A stretch of DNA of 64,000 nt, from NCBI GenBank assembly GCA_002842395.1, contig PHCV01000005.1:151133-215132 (forward strand), read 5' to 3'. This DNA comes from Betaproteobacteria bacterium HGW-Betaproteobacteria-11. Lineage in GTDB: Bacteria; Pseudomonadota; Gammaproteobacteria; Burkholderiales; Rhodocyclaceae. How positions within the stretch are numbered: the first letter of the stretch is position 1; every line of letters begins with the position of its first letter. This document shows, one piece after another, positions 47,906-60,460 of this stretch. The position numbers and the translations under genes are program-made. A model generated the notes under the pieces. It was given only the letters and a program-made list of their open reading frames with translations. It was not told where the DNA came from and made no database searches.

Positions 47906-49723
47906 ATGTGTGGCATCGTTGCCGCGGTGGCCGAGCGCAATGTCGTCCCGGTCTTGATCGAAGGACTGAAGCGGCTTGAATATCGTGGCTATGATTCGGC
48001 GGGCCTGGCGCTGCTCAATCCGACGCTGACCCGCCTGCGCAGCGTCGGCCGCGTCGCCGAACTCGAAACCCAAGCTAAAGATCAGGTCGCGCATCACGGT
48101 ATTGCCCATACCCGCTGGGCGACGCATGGCGTGCCTTCCGAGCGCAACGCGCATCCGCATGTCTCCGGCGATCTCGCCGTGGTGCATAACGGCATCATCG
48201 AGAACTATGCCGAGCTCAAGGCCGAACTGATCGCCGCCGGGTTCGGATTCACTTCCGACACCGATACCGAAGTCATCGCCCATCTCATCCGCCGCACGCT
48301 GCACGAGGTGCCCGATCTGACCGCCGCGGTGCAAACGGCGGTGACGCGGCTGACCGGCGCGTATGCGATTGCCGTGATCCGCGAGTGGGAAGATCGCATC
48401 GTCGTCGCCCGCCATGGCGCCCCGCTGTTGCTCGGCGTTGCGGCCGACGGCGTCTATGCCGCCTCGGATGCCGCCGCCCTGCTGCAGGTGACGCGGCAGA
48501 TGATTTATCTGGAAGATGGCGATGTCGCCGAACTTACGCGCGGCGGCGTGAAAATAGTCGGCGCTGGCGGCACGCCGGTCGAGCGGCCCGGCGTGGAGAG
48601 CGCGCTCTCGGCCGACGCCGTCGAACTCGGCAGCTATGCCCATTACATGCAGAAGGAAATCTTCGAGCAGCCGCAGGCGCTGGCCGCCACGCTGGAGCTG
48701 ATCGGCGGCGCGCAGACCTTGTCCCCCAACCTGTTCGGCGCGGCGGCGCCCGAACTGTTCGACGGGGTCGAGGCGGTACTGATCCTCGCCTGCGGCACCA
48801 GTTTTCATGCCGGCCTCGTCGCCCGCTACTGGATCGAGCAACTGGCCGGCATCCCGGTGAGCGTCGAGATCGCCAGCGAATACCGTTATCGCGCCTCGGT
48901 GCCCAACCCCCGCCAGCTGGTCGTCGCCATATCGCAATCGGGCGAGACTGCCGACACGCTGGCTTCGGTTCGCCATGCCAGGAATCAGGGAATGCCGCGC
49001 ACCCTGGCGCTGTGCAACGTGCCGGAATCGGCCATCGTGCGCGAATGCGCCCTGCGCTTTCTGACCCGCGCCGGCCCCGAAATCGGCGTCGCCTCGACCA
49101 AGGCCTTCACCACGCAACTGGCCGCGCTGTTTCTGCTGGCGCTGACGCTGGCCAAGCAGGCCGGCCGGCTCGCACCGCCGGAGGAGGCGCTGTATCTTGC
49201 CTCGCTGCGCCATCTGCCGGTAGCGGTGCAGAAGGTGCTGGCGCTGGCGCCCTCGATCGCCGCCTGGGCGCCACGCTTCGCCGACAAGCAGCACGCGATC
49301 TTCCTCGGTCGCGGCCTGCACTACCCGATTGCGCTCGAAGGCGCGCTCAAGCTCAAGGAAATTTCCTACATTCATGCCGAGGGCTATCCGGCTGGCGAAC
49401 TCAAGCACGGCCCACTGGCGCTGGTGGACAAGGAGATGCCGGTGGTCAGCATCGCGCCCAACGATGCCTTGCTGGAAAAGCTCAAGTCCAACCTCAAGGA
49501 AGTCGCGGCGCGTGGTGGCGAGATGTATGTCTTCGCCGACGCCGACTCTTCGGTGACGGAAGAATCCGGCGTGCATGTGCTGCGTCTGCCCGAGCACTAT
49601 GGCCTGCTTTCGCCGGTGCTGCATGTAGTGCCCTTGCAATTGCTGGCCTACCAGGTCGCGCTGGTGAAGGGTACGGACGTGGATAAACCGCGCAATCTCG
49701 CCAAATCGGTGACCGTCGAGTAA
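47906..49723 (+). CDS. glmS: glucosamine-6-phosphate synthase (isomerizing)
   Basis: 605 residues, producing GlcN-6-P from fructose-6-P and glutamine. The N-terminal amidotransferase starts [12 protein letters not shown], with Cys2 as nucleophile. Two SIS domains follow ([25 protein letters not shown]). The C-terminus ends [12 protein letters not shown], which is typical. It lies 3 bases after glmU. Residues 216-224 (KIVGAGGTP) come from a dispersed 26-bp element near the end of the glutaminase domain. No glmS ribozyme is expected or seen. Confidence 0.98.
   Translation: MCGIVAAVAERNVVPVLIEGLKRLEYRGYDSAGLALLNPTLTRLRSVGRVAELETQAKDQVAHHGIAHTRWATHGVPSERNAHPHVSGDLAVVHNGIIENYAELKAELIAAGFGFTSDTDTEVIAHLIRRTLHEVPDLTAAVQTAVTRLTGAYAIAVIREWEDRIVVARHGAPLLLGVAADGVYAASDAAALLQVTRQMIYLEDGDVAELTRGGVKIVGAGGTPVERPGVESALSADAVELGSYAHYMQKEIFEQPQALAATLELIGGAQTLSPNLFGAAAPELFDGVEAVLILACGTSFHAGLVARYWIEQLAGIPVSVEIASEYRYRASVPNPRQLVVAISQSGETADTLASVRHARNQGMPRTLALCNVPESAIVRECALRFLTRAGPEIGVASTKAFTTQLAALFLLALTLAKQAGRLAPPEEALYLASLRHLPVAVQKVLALAPSIAAWAPRFADKQHAIFLGRGLHYPIALEGALKLKEISYIHAEGYPAGELKHGPLALVDKEMPVVSIAPNDALLEKLKSNLKEVAARGGEMYVFADADSSVTEESGVHVLRLPEHYGLLSPVLHVVPLQLLAYQVALVKGTDVDKPRNLAKSVTVE
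48552..48577 (+). repeat. dispersed 26-bp element, copy 10 (in glmS)
   Basis: 22 of 26 consensus positions match. Sense to glmS, read as IVGAGGTP. Confidence 0.75.
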
Positions 49724-49733
49724 GGCTCGTTTC

Positions 49734-49759
49734 AAAAACTCGGCGCTGGTGATACGCCG
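49734..49759 (+). repeat. dispersed 26-bp element, copy 11 (intergenic, after glmS)
   Basis: 22 of 26 consensus positions match. It begins 10 bases after the glmS stop, in the 128-base gap before the Cys-rich exported protein. It carries the same G-to-C change at position 6 as copies 3 and 13. Confidence 0.75.
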
Positions 49760-49851
49760 ATCAGGCCTGTCGGCGGTATGCCGGGCCGGCTTTTGACCGG
49801 CGGAGGTGATCGCTTCGTGCTTGGGTTGCGCAAATAAGGTATAAAGCAGGC

Positions 49852-50208
49852 ATGAAGATTTTGCGCCTGGCCCTTTGCGTGCTGTTATCGGTGGTAGTGC
49901 CCGTTGCGGCAATGGCTTCCGTCATGCCCGCGACTGCTTGCGCGTCGCCGCCCGCCCATGCTGCCCCGGCTGCCCAGGCTTTCGCGCAAGACATGCCCGA
50001 CTGCTGTGACCCTGCCGCAGGCGATCGGGAACATCCCTGCAAGTCGGGAAGCGATTGCAGGGCCGCGTGCGCGTCGATCATTCAAATCCCTGTGGCGTCG
50101 TCGTCGCTGCCCCAGATTCCGCTCGACGGAATCCTCGTTTCAGCCTCTCTCGTTTCCTCCCTTCCCCATGACCCGGACGGGTTGTGGCGGCCCCCGCAAG
50201 CGCTCTGA
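49852..50208 (+). CDS. small Cys-rich exported protein preceding cusCBA
   Basis: 118 residues. The signal peptide MKILRLALCVLLSVVVPVAAMA (cleavage near residue 22) leads a mature part with DMPDCCDPAAGD, HPCKSGSDCRAACAS: seven cysteines (six of them in two clusters) and several His/Asp within about 50 residues. Small proteins of this kind stand at the head of CusCBA/CzcCBA operons in betaproteobacteria and may sense or bind metal in the periplasm. It lies 87 bases before the TolC-like gene. Function not established. Confidence 0.75.
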   Translation: MKILRLALCVLLSVVVPVAAMASVMPATACASPPAHAAPAAQAFAQDMPDCCDPAAGDREHPCKSGSDCRAACASIIQIPVASSSLPQIPLDGILVSASLVSSLPHDPDGLWRPPQAL

Positions 50209-50295
50209 TTCCTGCTGACATCCTGTTCCGCCCGGCCCAGGCCGACGGAGCGTTTCCGCGCGTTGTGTGTTGCGCGCCAGCCATGGAGTTGGAGA

Positions 50296-51537
50296 ATGTT
50301 CAAACAACGGACTTTGCTGCCCTTGATGGGCGTGGCCTGCCTTGCCGGTCTGGCTCAGGCGGCGCCCTTGGGTTTTCTCGCCGCGCTCGATCGCGCCGAG
50401 CGTCAGTCCCCCAGCCTCGCCGCCCGGTCGGCGCAAATTGATGCGGCCCGGTTTTCCGCGGTAACCGCGGACGCGTTACCGGATCCGAAGCTTTTCGTCG
50501 GGGTCGATAATCTGCCGGTGACGGGGCCGGATCGCGGCAGCCTTAGCCGCGACTTCATGACCATGCAGAAGATCGGCGTGGTGCAGGACGTGCCGAATGC
50601 CGACAAACGTCATGCGCGGGCGGTGGCGGCGGTGGCGGAGACCGACCTTGCCGAGGCCGAGCGGCGGGTCGAACGCTTGCGTGTTCGCCGCGCAACCGCA
50701 TTGGCCTGGCTGACCCGCTACTTTCTGGAGCGGCGACTGGCCTTGTTCGGTGAACTCGATCAGGAGAACCGCATTCTTGCCGCCGCGGTACGGGCGCAGT
50801 TCTCCGCCAATCGCGCCCAGCCTGCCGATACGGTGATGCCGAAACAGGAGGCGGCGCAACTGGCCGATCGCCGTGACGAACTGGTGCGCGATCTGGCCAA
50901 GGCCAAATCCGATCTGCGGCGCTTCGTCGGCGCCGACGCCGATGAGCCTTTGAGCGGCGAGCCGCCGGATTTCAGCATCGATCCCGATCATCTGCGCCAG
51001 CATGTACACCATCATCCGGAGCTTGTCGTATTCGAACCGATGGCGCGCAAGGCGCAGGCTCAGGTGCAGGAAGCCGAGGCGATGAAAAAATCGGATTGGA
51101 GTGTGCAGGCCGGCTATCAGAGGCGGGGGCCGCAGTACAGCGACATGGCGTCGATTCAGGTGACTTTTGATCTGCCCTTCTTCACCAAGACCCGGCAAGA
51201 CCCGCAGATTGCAGCCAGGCGCGAGGAACTGGTCCGCATCGACGCAGAACGCGAGGCGATGCTGCGCGATCACACGGCCGAACTGGAAAGCGAGCTGGCC
51301 AACTACACGCTGCTCAGCCGGCAACTGGATCGCGTGAGCCAGACCTGGCTGCCGCTCGCACAAGAAAAAGTCGAGCTGCAGCTTGCCGGTTACAGGGTGG
51401 GTAAAAGCGACATCGCGGCAGTGCTGGCCGCGCGTCGTGAATTGATCGACCTGCGTCTCAAACGCATCGAGATCGAGGGCCAGCGCGCCGCCGTGGCGGC
51501 AACGGTGTACTTCGCTTATGGAGAGGGCCAACAATGA
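50296..51537 (+). CDS. cusC: CusC-like outer-membrane efflux protein (TolC family)
   Basis: 413 residues. The signal peptide is KQRTLLPLMGVACLAGLAQA. Two TolC-family repeats of long amphipathic helices follow, with DALPDPKLFVGVDNLPV and a second repeat at QVTFDLPFFTKTRQDPQIAARREE. It forms the outer-membrane channel of a tripartite metal pump. No lipoprotein box is seen. The start at 50296 is chosen for the signal peptide; its Shine-Dalgarno (GGAG) is close. The stop overlaps cusB by 4 bases. Confidence 0.9.
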   Translation: MFKQRTLLPLMGVACLAGLAQAAPLGFLAALDRAERQSPSLAARSAQIDAARFSAVTADALPDPKLFVGVDNLPVTGPDRGSLSRDFMTMQKIGVVQDVPNADKRHARAVAAVAETDLAEAERRVERLRVRRATALAWLTRYFLERRLALFGELDQENRILAAAVRAQFSANRAQPADTVMPKQEAAQLADRRDELVRDLAKAKSDLRRFVGADADEPLSGEPPDFSIDPDHLRQHVHHHPELVVFEPMARKAQAQVQEAEAMKKSDWSVQAGYQRRGPQYSDMASIQVTFDLPFFTKTRQDPQIAARREELVRIDAEREAMLRDHTAELESELANYTLLSRQLDRVSQTWLPLAQEKVELQLAGYRVGKSDIAAVLAARRELIDLRLKRIEIEGQRAAVAATVYFAYGEGQQ

Positions 51538-52820
51538 ATACGAAAAAGATGATGACAGGGTTATTGGCTGTGGCTGCCGTACTCGGTGCAGGTATCGCAG
51601 GAGGGTACTGGCTTGCCGAGCACCAGCGGATGGCTGGTCCCGTGGCCTCTGTCGTAACGCAGAAAAGTGTACCGCCTGCCCAGCGTAAGCCGCTTTATTG
51701 GTATGACCCGATGGCGCCGGGTCAGCGTTTCGACAAACCGGGCAAGTCGCCTTACATGGATATGGATCTGGTGCCGAAGTATGCCGACGAGGGCGATGAC
51801 AACGGCAATCCGACTGGCGTGAAGATCGATTCCGGTGTTGTGCAGAATCTGGCAATTCGCCTGGCACGGGTGGAAAGAAAGCCATTCCGTCCGGCGCTGG
51901 AGGCGGTCGCCAATGTCGTCTTCAACGAAAGGAAAGTCGCCGTTATCCAGGCCCGCAGTTCCGGTTTCGTCGAACGGGTGTATGACCTGGCGCCGGGCGA
52001 CGTTATCGGCAAAGGCGCGCCGTTGGTCGACCTGCTGCTTCCCGACTGGGCTGCCGCGCAAACCGAGTTTCTGGCCATGCGCCGCAGCGGAGACCAGGAA
52101 CTCGCCGCTGCCGCGCGGGAACGCCTGAAATTGCTCGGCATGTCGGCCGAGCTCGTTGCCCGGATCGAGGAGAGCGGCCAGCCGCGTCCGGTGATCACCA
52201 TGACGACTCCGGTGGGCGGCGTGATCCAGACGCTGGATGTGCGCGCCGGGATGAGCGTTGGCACGGGCATGACGCTGGCGAAGGTCAATGGTCTCGAAAG
52301 CGTATGGCTGGAGGCTGCCCTGCCCGAGGCAAGCGGTGGGCAGGTCGGGATTGGCCGTCAAGTGGACATTCACTTTGCCGCCTATCCGGGGGAACTGTTC
52401 AAAGGCCGGGTCAGTGCAGTGCTTCCGGAAAATAACGCCGACAGCCGCACGCAGCGGGTACGGATCGACCTTCCCAATCGCAACGGCCGCTTCCGCCCCG
52501 GGATGTTTGCGCACGTCCGCATGGATGTGGGCGAGGCCACGTCTGCGTTAGTGATCCCCACCGAAGCCGTGATTCACACTGGCAAACGCGATGTGGTCAT
52601 TCTGGCCCGCGAGGGCGGGCGCTTCCAGCCGGTGGAAGTGGAAACGGGACGCGAAGCCGATGACCAGACCGTCATTCTGAAAGGATTGCAGGAAGGTCAG
52701 CAGATCGTTTCCTCGGGCCAGTTCCTGATCGATTCGGAAGCCAGCCTGCAGGGCGTGCTGACCCGCCTGGGCGCTGATTCGAATGGCATGCCGAAGCAAG
52801 GCGCCGGAGACGCGAAATGA
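51534..52820 (+). CDS. cusB: CusB-like periplasmic adaptor with heavy-metal-binding domain
   Basis: 428 residues of the membrane-fusion protein family. The N-terminal membrane anchor is followed by the heavy-metal-binding domain [16 protein letters not shown]...[12 protein letters not shown], whose Met/Tyr/Asp pattern matches Cu(I)/Ag(I) CusB. The lipoyl/barrel-sandwich part ([24 protein letters not shown]) and beta-barrel region follow. It joins the inner pump to the outer channel and passes metal on. Overlaps its neighbours by 4 bases on both sides. Confidence 0.95.
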   Translation: MNTKKMMTGLLAVAAVLGAGIAGGYWLAEHQRMAGPVASVVTQKSVPPAQRKPLYWYDPMAPGQRFDKPGKSPYMDMDLVPKYADEGDDNGNPTGVKIDSGVVQNLAIRLARVERKPFRPALEAVANVVFNERKVAVIQARSSGFVERVYDLAPGDVIGKGAPLVDLLLPDWAAAQTEFLAMRRSGDQELAAAARERLKLLGMSAELVARIEESGQPRPVITMTTPVGGVIQTLDVRAGMSVGTGMTLAKVNGLESVWLEAALPEASGGQVGIGRQVDIHFAAYPGELFKGRVSAVLPENNADSRTQRVRIDLPNRNGRFRPGMFAHVRMDVGEATSALVIPTEAVIHTGKRDVVILAREGGRFQPVEVETGREADDQTVILKGLQEGQQIVSSGQFLIDSEASLQGVLTRLGADSNGMPKQGAGDAK

Positions 52821-55800
52821 TCGAACGAATGATTCGCTGGGCGATCGACAATCGTCTGCTGGTGCTGCTGGCCACGCTGTTCGTCACTGCCTGGGGCATC
52901 TGGGCGGTCAGGACGATGCCGGTCGATGCCCTGCCTGATCTGTCCGACGTGCAAGTCATCATCCGCACCAGTTATCCCGGGCAGGCGCCGCAGATCGTGG
53001 AGAACCAGGTCACCTATCCGCTGGCGACGAGCATGCTGTCGGTGCCGGGCGCCAAGACCGTGCGCGCCTTTTCTTTTTTCGGCGACTCTTTTGTTTATGT
53101 GTTGTTCGAGGACGGCACCGATCTCTATTGGGCGCGCTCCCGCGTTCTGGAATATCTGAATCAGGTGCAGGGCCGTTTGCCCGCGACCGCCAAGGCCGTG
53201 CTCGGTCCGGATGCCACGGGTGTCGGCTGGATTTACGAATATGCGTTGGTGGATAGGACAGGGCAGCATGATCTGGCGCGGCTGCGAACGCTGCAGGACT
53301 GGTTTCTCAAGTACGAGCTGAAGAGCCTGCCCAATGTGGCCGAAGTGGCGACCATCGGCGGCATGGTCAAGCAGTACCAGGTCGTGCTCGATCCGCTGAA
53401 ACTCGTGGCTTACCGTATTCCGCAATCCAGGGTGATCGACGCGATCCAGAAGGCGAACCAGGAAAGTGGCGGCTCGGTGCTGGAACTGGCCGAGGCCGAG
53501 TACATGGTGCGCGCTTCCGGCTACCTGAAAACCCTCGACGACTTTCGCAACATTCCGCTGAACGTGAATCAGGCCGGTGTGCCGGTGAGGCTCGGAGATG
53601 TCGCCACGATTCAATTGGGGCCGGAGATGCGACGTGGCATTGCCGAACTCGATGGTCAGGGGGAAACCGTTGGCGGAGTAGTGGTCTTGCGCTCCGGCAA
53701 GAATGCACGCGAGACCATCGCGGCAGTCAAGGCCAAGCTTGCCGAACTGAAGGCAACCCTCCCGGCAGGCGTGGAGATCGTTCCCACCTACGACCGCAGT
53801 CAGCTCATCGATCGCTCGATAGAGAACCTGACGCACAAGCTGATCGAGGAATTCGCCGTGGTTGCCGTGGTCTGCGCCGTATTTCTTTGGCACCTGCGTT
53901 CCGCATTGGTGGCGATTATTCCTCTCCCGCTGGGCGTGCTGCTTGCCTTCATCATCATGCGTTATCAAGGGGTAAATGCGAACATCATGTCGCTGGGCGG
54001 GATCGCCATCGCCATTGGCGCCATGGTGGATGCCGCGGTGGTGATGATCGAGAATGCGCATAAAAAACTGGAGGTCTGGCAGCATGAACATCCCGGCCAG
54101 TCGCTGCATGGCGCGGCACACTGGCGAGTGATCACTGACGCGGCGATCGAAGTTGGCCCGGCGCTGTTCTTCAGTTTGCTGATCATCACGCTTTCGTTTG
54201 TTCCGGTATTTACGCTGGAGGCGCAGGAAGGACGCCTGTTTAGCCCGCTGGCATTCACCAAGACCTATGCCATGGCCGCGGCGGCCGGCTTGTCGGTGAC
54301 CCTGGTGCCGGTGCTGATGGGCTACTGGATCCGCGGCCGGATTCCGGACGAACTGGAAAATCCGCTCAATCGCTGGCTGATTCGTGCCTACCGGCCGCTG
54401 CTGGACAAGGTTCTGCGCCGGCCGCGGACGACATTGGCCCTCGCCGTACTGGCCCTGGCCACGACTGTTTGGCCGATTACCCGCCTGGGTGGCGAATTCA
54501 TGCCGCAACTCGACGAAGGCGATCTGCTCTACATGCCTTCCGCCTTGCCCGGGTTGTCGGCGGGGAAAGCGGCGGAACTGTTGCAACAGACCGATCGGAT
54601 GATCAAGACGGTGCCGGAAGTCGCCAGCGTATTCGGCAAGGCCGGTCGCGCCGAGACGGCAACCGATCCGGCGCCGATGGAAATGTTCGAGACGACGATC
54701 CAGTTCAAACCGCGCGATCAATGGCGTCCCGGCATGACGCCGGAGAAGCTGGTGGATGCGCTGGACCACGTGGTCAAGGTACCGGGCCTGTCGAACATCT
54801 GGGTACCTCCGATCCGCAACCGTATCGATATGTTCGCCACCGGCATCAAGAGCCCGGTCGGCGTCAAGGTTTCCGCGGCCAGCCTGGCGCAGATCGACAG
54901 GGTGACCCAGCAGGTCGAGCAGATCGCGAAAAAAATCCCCGGCGTGAGCTCTGCGCAGGCCGAACGGCTGACCGGCGGGCGTTATATCGATGTCGATATC
55001 GACCGCGTGGCGGCGGCGGGCTACGGCCTTAACATCGCCGATGTGCAATTGATGGTGGCCTCCGCCATCGGCGGCCAAAATATTGGCGAGACAGTCGATG
55101 GTCTCGCGCGTTATCCGATCAATGTGCGGTATCCGCGCGAATTTCGCGACTCGATCGAGGCTCTGCGCAATCTCCCGATCCTCACGGACAGGGGGCAGCA
55201 GATCACCTTGGGTGGCGTGGCGAAGCTTCGCGTCAGCGAGGGGCCGCCGATGCTGAAAAGCGAAAACGCGCGTCCCTCGGGATGGGTGTACATCGACGTG
55301 CGGGGCCGCGACCTTTCATCCACGGTGGCCGACTTGCGGGCCGCAGTCGCCAGGGAGGTCAAGCTCGATGCGGGGATGAGTCTTGCCTATTCGGGCCAGT
55401 TCGAGTTTCTCGAACGCGCCAATGCGCGGCTCAAACTGGTTGTACCCGCGACGTTGCTGATCATTCTGGTGTTGCTCTATCTCACGTTTCGTCGCTTCGA
55501 CGAAGCGTTGCTGATCATGGGCACGCTGCCATTCGCGCTGACCGGCGGCGTATGGTTGCTGTATCTGCTGGGCTATCACCTGTCGGTGGCCACCGGGGCA
55601 GGTTTCATCGCGCTGGCCGGTGTGTCCGCCGAATTCGGTGTGGTGATGCTGCTCTATCTGAAGCAGGCCGTTGCCGAGCGTCAGGACAAGGGAATTGAAC
55701 TGACGGCTGACGTTCTGGATGACGCAATCCGTACCGGTGCAGTGCTTCGTGTCCGCCCCAAGGCGATGACGGTGGCGGTGATACTTGCGGGTCTGCTGCC

Positions 55801-55978
55801 CATTCTTTGGGGCAGCGGTGCCGGTTCGGAAGTCATGAGTCGCATCGCCGCGCCGATGATCGGCGGGATGATTACCGCGCCACTGCTGTCGATGTTGCTT
55901 ATACCTGCGGCCTATCGTTTGCTACGCAGGGAGCCAGCTTCATCCCTTGCCCCGAGGCAGGGGATGAGGGGCCCATGA
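52817..55978 (+). CDS. cusA: CusA-type Cu(I)/Ag(I) RND efflux pump
   Basis: 1053 residues with 12 membrane helices in the RND arrangement. The heavy-metal RND signature is [21 protein letters not shown] in helix 4, with the proton-relay Asp/Glu. Three methionines at the substrate path of CusA are conserved here in [24 protein letters not shown] and [12 protein letters not shown], which argues for Cu(I)/Ag(I) rather than Co/Zn/Cd. It starts at an ATG overlapping the cusB stop (ATGA). No CusF or CusRS genes are adjacent. Confidence 0.96.
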   Translation: MIERMIRWAIDNRLLVLLATLFVTAWGIWAVRTMPVDALPDLSDVQVIIRTSYPGQAPQIVENQVTYPLATSMLSVPGAKTVRAFSFFGDSFVYVLFEDGTDLYWARSRVLEYLNQVQGRLPATAKAVLGPDATGVGWIYEYALVDRTGQHDLARLRTLQDWFLKYELKSLPNVAEVATIGGMVKQYQVVLDPLKLVAYRIPQSRVIDAIQKANQESGGSVLELAEAEYMVRASGYLKTLDDFRNIPLNVNQAGVPVRLGDVATIQLGPEMRRGIAELDGQGETVGGVVVLRSGKNARETIAAVKAKLAELKATLPAGVEIVPTYDRSQLIDRSIENLTHKLIEEFAVVAVVCAVFLWHLRSALVAIIPLPLGVLLAFIIMRYQGVNANIMSLGGIAIAIGAMVDAAVVMIENAHKKLEVWQHEHPGQSLHGAAHWRVITDAAIEVGPALFFSLLIITLSFVPVFTLEAQEGRLFSPLAFTKTYAMAAAAGLSVTLVPVLMGYWIRGRIPDELENPLNRWLIRAYRPLLDKVLRRPRTTLALAVLALATTVWPITRLGGEFMPQLDEGDLLYMPSALPGLSAGKAAELLQQTDRMIKTVPEVASVFGKAGRAETATDPAPMEMFETTIQFKPRDQWRPGMTPEKLVDALDHVVKVPGLSNIWVPPIRNRIDMFATGIKSPVGVKVSAASLAQIDRVTQQVEQIAKKIPGVSSAQAERLTGGRYIDVDIDRVAAAGYGLNIADVQLMVASAIGGQNIGETVDGLARYPINVRYPREFRDSIEALRNLPILTDRGQQITLGGVAKLRVSEGPPMLKSENARPSGWVYIDVRGRDLSSTVADLRAAVAREVKLDAGMSLAYSGQFEFLERANARLKLVVPATLLIILVLLYLTFRRFDEALLIMGTLPFALTGGVWLLYLLGYHLSVATGAGFIALAGVSAEFGVVMLLYLKQAVAERQDKGIELTADVLDDAIRTGAVLRVRPKAMTVAVILAGLLPILWGSGAGSEVMSRIAAPMIGGMITAPLLSMLLIPAAYRLLRREPASSLAPRQGMRGP

Positions 55979-56024
55979 GCTCCAAATTTCATGATCGGGT
56001 GCGCAGTCCAACGTATCATGAAGG

Positions 56025-57122
56025 TCAGGTGGATCCTCGCTGGGACTTGCGTCGGTAGTCGCGTGGCCCATGACCGGTCCAGGCTGTAAAGGCGCGATAG
56101 AACGAAGCGGCATCGGCAAAGCCGAGGTCGGCGGCGATGCGCGAGACGGGACGCATGGTCTTGGTCAGCCAGTCGATGGCCAGTTCCTGCCGCAGGCTTT
56201 CGCGCAGCGCGCGCAGGCTGGTGCCTTCGTCTTCCAGCCGGCGATGCAGTGTGCGTGGCGAGAGATTGAACTGGCGGGCCAGTTGGTCAAGTGTCGGCGA
56301 TTCCGGCAACGCGTTGCGCAGGTGTTCGCGCACGCGGGGGCTAAGCGAGCGGTCGCGGCGATAGAGGGTGGTGATGCTGGCCGGCGCGTCGGCCAGAAAG
56401 GCGAGCAGCGCGGCTTCGTCGCGGCGTACCGGCAGGGCGAGCCAGGCAGCTGGGAAGCGAGCCTCGAGCTGTTTTGCATCGAAGGCATGACGCGGGGCGA
56501 AGATCAGGTCGTAGTCGGCCTCGTGCAGCGGTGGTGGATAGGGGAAGGCCACCTCGTCGAGCGGCAGGGGGTGGGCCACCAGCCAGGCGGCGAGGCCATG
56601 AATCATGCGCAGCAGCCATTCGAAGGCGAATACCCGCCCCGCCGGCCCGACCGGCAGCGATTGCTCCTGATGCATGACCAGAACCGCCGTGCGCGGATTT
56701 TTTACCAGCTCGATTTCGATGTCCTCGAGCACCACGCGCATGAAGCGGGCGATGCGCTCCAGGGCGTCTTCCAGTGTGGCGGCCGAGAGAGTGGCGCGAC
56801 AGAGAAACTCGAAGGTGCCACGCCGCAGTGGATGGGAAAACAGGGCAAAGCCCTCGTCGTCGAGATGTTCGTTGATCAGCCGGTAGAGCGCGGCATAGTG
56901 TGCCACCGGAATGCGGGCGCCGGGATCATGCAGCAAGTTGCTGGCGATTTGTGCATGGTCGAGCAAGGTTCCGGCACGCAGCTCGGTCCGCCCGAGGCCT
57001 GCCAGCATGCCGTTGACAAAGCCTATTGCCACGGTGGGTTGGATTTTTATCTGTTGTCGGGGAGTTCCTGACGCTCGCTTCATGTTGGCAATTGTTGCAT
57101 AGTATGCGTCCGTTTGTGTCAT
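56025..57122 (-). CDS. AraC-family transcriptional regulator
   Basis: 365 residues. The N-terminal ligand-like domain is of the AraC-binding type with [40 protein letters not shown], as in the OruR/ArgR-like group. The C-terminal double helix-turn-helix runs from [28 protein letters not shown] to [33 protein letters not shown] (written here as [10 protein letters not shown]...). It is divergent from icmF with a 58-base gap, so it is the likely regulator of the icmF operon. A second ATG at 57083 is possible. Confidence 0.92.
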   Translation of the reverse strand: MTQTDAYYATIANMKRASGTPRQQIKIQPTVAIGFVNGMLAGLGRTELRAGTLLDHAQIASNLLHDPGARIPVAHYAALYRLINEHLDDEGFALFSHPLRRGTFEFLCRATLSAATLEDALERIARFMRVVLEDIEIELVKNPRTAVLVMHQEQSLPVGPAGRVFAFEWLLRMIHGLAAWLVAHPLPLDEVAFPYPPPLHEADYDLIFAPRHAFDAKQLEARFPAAWLALPVRRDEAALLAFLADAPASITTLYRRDRSLSPRVREHLRNALPESPTLDQLARQFNLSPRTLHRRLEDEGTSLRALRESLRQELAIDWLTKTMRPVSRIAADLGFADAASFYRAFTAWTGHGPRDYRRKSQRGST

Positions 57123-57180
57123 GGTCGGGACACCGGGCTTTGCCTATGATGCCGCTACTTGCGTTCAAGGAGTCTGCGCC

Positions 57181-60100
57181 ATGACCGATCTTTCCATCGT
57201 CGCTCGGCTAATGCCCTACAAACCGAAGCACAAAGTGCGTTTCGTCACCTCCACCTCCCTGTTCGACGGGCATGATGCCTCAATCAACATCATGCGCCGG
57301 ATTCTGCAGGCGACCGGCGCCGAGGTGATCCATCTCGGTCACAACCGTTCGGTCGAGGAAATCGTCACCGCAGCGGTGCAGGAAGATGCCCAGGCCATCG
57401 CGGTGTCGTCCTATCAGGGTGGGCATGTCGAGTTCTTCAAGTACATGATCGATCTGCTCAAGGAACGTGGCGGCGAGAACATCAAGGTGTTTGGCGGTGG
57501 CGGCGGGGTGATCGTGCCGGCGGAGATCCGCGAGCTGCACGACTATGGCGTGACGCATCTGTATTCGGTCGAGGATGGCCAGAAGCTTGGCCTGCAGGGC
57601 ATGATCAACGACATGGTCGAGCGCTGCGATGTCGATCTCGGCCATCAGGCACCGCAGGACACGGCAGCGCTGGAAAGCGGCGACCGGCGTGCACTCGCCC
57701 GGGTGATCACCGCGCTGGAAAACGAGGCCTGGCCGGAGCAGGCGAAGCGGGTGTTGCTCGAACGCGCGGCGGCGCGGGACGCCGTCTCGCCAACGCCGAC
57801 TTTGGGCATCACCGGCACCGGTGGTGCGGGCAAGAGCTCGCTCACCGATGAACTGATCCGCCGCTTCCGTCTCGATCAGGACGACAGCCTGCGCATTGCG
57901 GTGATCTCGATCGATCCTTCGCGCAAGCGCACCGGTGGCGCCTTGCTCGGCGACCGCATCCGCATGAATGCGATCCAGCACCCCAATATCTACATGCGCT
58001 CGCTGGCGACACGCAGCGCGGGCTCGGAAGTCACCAGGGCGCTGCCCGATGTCCTTGCCGCCTGCAAGCTGGCCGGCTTCGATCTGATCGTGGTCGAGAC
58101 CTCGGGCATCGGCCAGGGCGATGCCGCCATCGTGCCGCTGGTCGATGTTTCGATGTATGTGATGACACCCGAATTTGGCGCGGCTTCGCAACTGGAAAAG
58201 ATCGACATGCTCGATTTCGCCGATTTCGTGGCGATCAACAAGTTCGACCGCAAGGGCGCCGAAGACGCGCTACGCGACGTGCGCAAGCAATACCAGCGCA
58301 ATCGCGAGCGGTTTTCGGAAAATACCGAGGAGATGCCGGTGTTCGGCACCATGGCGGCGCGCTTCAACGATGACGGCGTCACCGCGTTGTATCAGGCGCT
58401 GATGCCGGCGCTGGTCAAGCAGGGCCTTGAACCGCAAGCGGGCCGCCTGCCCCTGTCCAGCGTGAAAAGCTCCTCTGCCGGACGTGCCATCGTGCCGCCT
58501 GGGCGGGTGCGCTATCTGGCCGATATCGCCGATGCCGTGCGTGATTATCACCAGCAGACCGCGGCGCAGGCCCGGGTGGCGCGTGAGCGCCAGGCGCTGA
58601 AGACGGCCAAGGCCCTGCTCGAAAGCTGCGGCAAGGACACACGCGATTTCGACGAGCCGATCGCATGGAAGGATGGCCAGCTCATGCTCCATGCCAAAAA
58701 GCTTCTGGCCCAGTGGCCGGATATGCAAAGAGCCTATGGCGGCGACGAGTACGTGGTGAAGATCCGCGACAAGGAAATCCGCACCCGGTTGACCCACGAG
58801 ACGCTCTCCGGTACCAAGATCCGCAAGGTCGTGTTGCCGCGCTTCGAAGACGAGGGCGAGCTGTTGCGCTTCCTGATGCTGGAGAACGTGCCGGGCAGTT
58901 TCCCCTATACCGCCGGTGTGTTCGCCTTCAAGCGCGAGAACGAGGATCCGACGCGGATGTTCGCCGGTGAAGGCGATGCCTTCCGCACCAACCGGCGCTT
59001 CCGCAAGGTCTCCGAAGGCATGCCGGCCAAGCGCCTGTCGACCGCCTTCGATTCGGTCACGCTCTACGGCTGCGATCCTGATCCACGTCCCGACATCTAT
59101 GGCAAGGTTGGCAACTCCGGCGTTTCGATCGCCACGCTGGATGATCTGAAGGTGCTGTATTCCGGTTTCGATCTGTGCGATCCGGCGACGTCGGTCTCGA
59201 TGACCATCAACGGCCCGGCGCCGATGATCCTCGCCATGTTCCTCAATGCCGCGATCGATCAGCAGCTCGGCAAGTTCCGCGACGAGAATGGCCGTGAGCC
59301 GACCGATGACGAGGCCGAAAAGATTCGCGCCTGGGCGCTATCCACCGTGCGCGGCACGGTGCAGGCCGATATCCTCAAGGAAGATCAGGGTCAGAATACC
59401 TGCATTTTCTCGACCGAATTTGCGCTGAAGATGATGGGTGACATCCAGGAGTACTTCGTCCATCACCAGATCCGCAATTTCTACTCGGTCTCGATCTCCG
59501 GCTACCACATCGCCGAGGCAGGCGCCAACCCGATCTCGCAGCTGGCGTTTACCCTGGCCAATGGCTTCACCTATGTCGAAGCGTATCTGGCGCGCGGCAT
59601 GCATATCGACGACTTCGCGCCCAATCTCAGCTTCTTTTTCAGTAATGGGATGGACCCGGAATATTCGGTGATCGGCCGCGTCGCCCGCCGCATCTGGGCC
59701 GTGGCGATGAGGAACCGCTACGGCGCCAACGAGCGCAGCCAGAAGCTGAAATATCACATCCAGACTTCCGGTCGCTCGCTTCACGCGCAGGAGATGGACT
59801 TCAACGACATCCGCACCACCTTGCAGGCGCTGATCGCGATTTACGACAACTGCAATTCGCTGCACACCAACGCCTACGACGAAGCCATCACCACCCCGAC
59901 CGAGGAGTCGGTGCGCCGCGCAATGGCCATCCAGCTCATCATCAACCGCGAATGGGGGGTGGCGAAAAATGAAAATCCGAATCAGGGAGCGTTTATCTTC
60001 GAGGAACTGACCGATCTGGTCGAGGAGGCGGTGCTCAAGGAGTTCGAAGCGATCGCCTCGCGTGGCGGCGTGCTCGGCGCGATGGAGACCGGCTACCAGC

Positions 60101-60450
60101 GCGGCAAGATTCAGGAAGAGTCGATGACCTACGAGCACAAGAAGCACGATGGCTCGTTGCCGCTGATCGGCGTCAATACCTTCCTCAATCCGAAAAACTC
60201 GGGGGCGGCCGGCGAGATCGAACTGGCGCGCTCGACGGATGAAGAGAAACAGTCGCAGTTGCAGCGCCTGGCTGAGTTTCAGGGCCGCAATGCGGGGCAG
60301 TCCGAGCTCTGGCTGGAGCGTTTGCGGCAGGCGGCGATCGAGGATCGGAATGTTTTCGAGGTGATGATGAATGCCGTGCGTTACTGTTCGCTGGGCCAGG
60401 TTTCCACGGCGCTGTACGCGGTCGGTGGCCAGTACCGGCGCAACATGTAG
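57181..60450 (+). CDS. icmF: fused isobutyryl-CoA mutase IcmF
   Basis: Coenzyme B12-dependent interconversion of isobutyryl-CoA and n-butyryl-CoA, with its G-protein chaperone in one chain; 1089 residues. Order: B12-binding domain ([33 protein letters not shown], base-off histidine in DGHDAS), MeaI GTPase (P-loop [16 protein letters not shown] near residue 210, with [10 protein letters not shown]), then the mutase TIM barrel ([23 protein letters not shown]). The ATG at 57181 follows [14 protein letters not shown], in the linker before the P-loop (about residues 200-208), is encoded by a dispersed 26-bp element. Confidence 0.97.
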   Translation: MTDLSIVARLMPYKPKHKVRFVTSTSLFDGHDASINIMRRILQATGAEVIHLGHNRSVEEIVTAAVQEDAQAIAVSSYQGGHVEFFKYMIDLLKERGGENIKVFGGGGGVIVPAEIRELHDYGVTHLYSVEDGQKLGLQGMINDMVERCDVDLGHQAPQDTAALESGDRRALARVITALENEAWPEQAKRVLLERAAARDAVSPTPTLGITGTGGAGKSSLTDELIRRFRLDQDDSLRIAVISIDPSRKRTGGALLGDRIRMNAIQHPNIYMRSLATRSAGSEVTRALPDVLAACKLAGFDLIVVETSGIGQGDAAIVPLVDVSMYVMTPEFGAASQLEKIDMLDFADFVAINKFDRKGAEDALRDVRKQYQRNRERFSENTEEMPVFGTMAARFNDDGVTALYQALMPALVKQGLEPQAGRLPLSSVKSSSAGRAIVPPGRVRYLADIADAVRDYHQQTAAQARVARERQALKTAKALLESCGKDTRDFDEPIAWKDGQLMLHAKKLLAQWPDMQRAYGGDEYVVKIRDKEIRTRLTHETLSGTKIRKVVLPRFEDEGELLRFLMLENVPGSFPYTAGVFAFKRENEDPTRMFAGEGDAFRTNRRFRKVSEGMPAKRLSTAFDSVTLYGCDPDPRPDIYGKVGNSGVSIATLDDLKVLYSGFDLCDPATSVSMTINGPAPMILAMFLNAAIDQQLGKFRDENGREPTDDEAEKIRAWALSTVRGTVQADILKEDQGQNTCIFSTEFALKMMGDIQEYFVHHQIRNFYSVSISGYHIAEAGANPISQLAFTLANGFTYVEAYLARGMHIDDFAPNLSFFFSNGMDPEYSVIGRVARRIWAVAMRNRYGANERSQKLKYHIQTSGRSLHAQEMDFNDIRTTLQALIAIYDNCNSLHTNAYDEAITTPTEESVRRAMAIQLIINREWGVAKNENPNQGAFIFEELTDLVEEAVLKEFEAIASRGGVLGAMETGYQRGKIQEESMTYEHKKHDGSLPLIGVNTFLNPKNSGAAGEIELARSTDEEKQSQLQRLAEFQGRNAGQSELWLERLRQAAIEDRNVFEVMMNAVRYCSLGQVSTALYAVGGQYRRNM
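57780..57805 (-). repeat. dispersed 26-bp element, copy 12 (in icmF)
   Basis: 23 of 26 consensus positions match. Antisense to icmF, read as AVSPTPTL between the B12-binding and GTPase domains. Confidence 0.88.
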
Positions 60451-60460
60451 GCAAAGCCGG

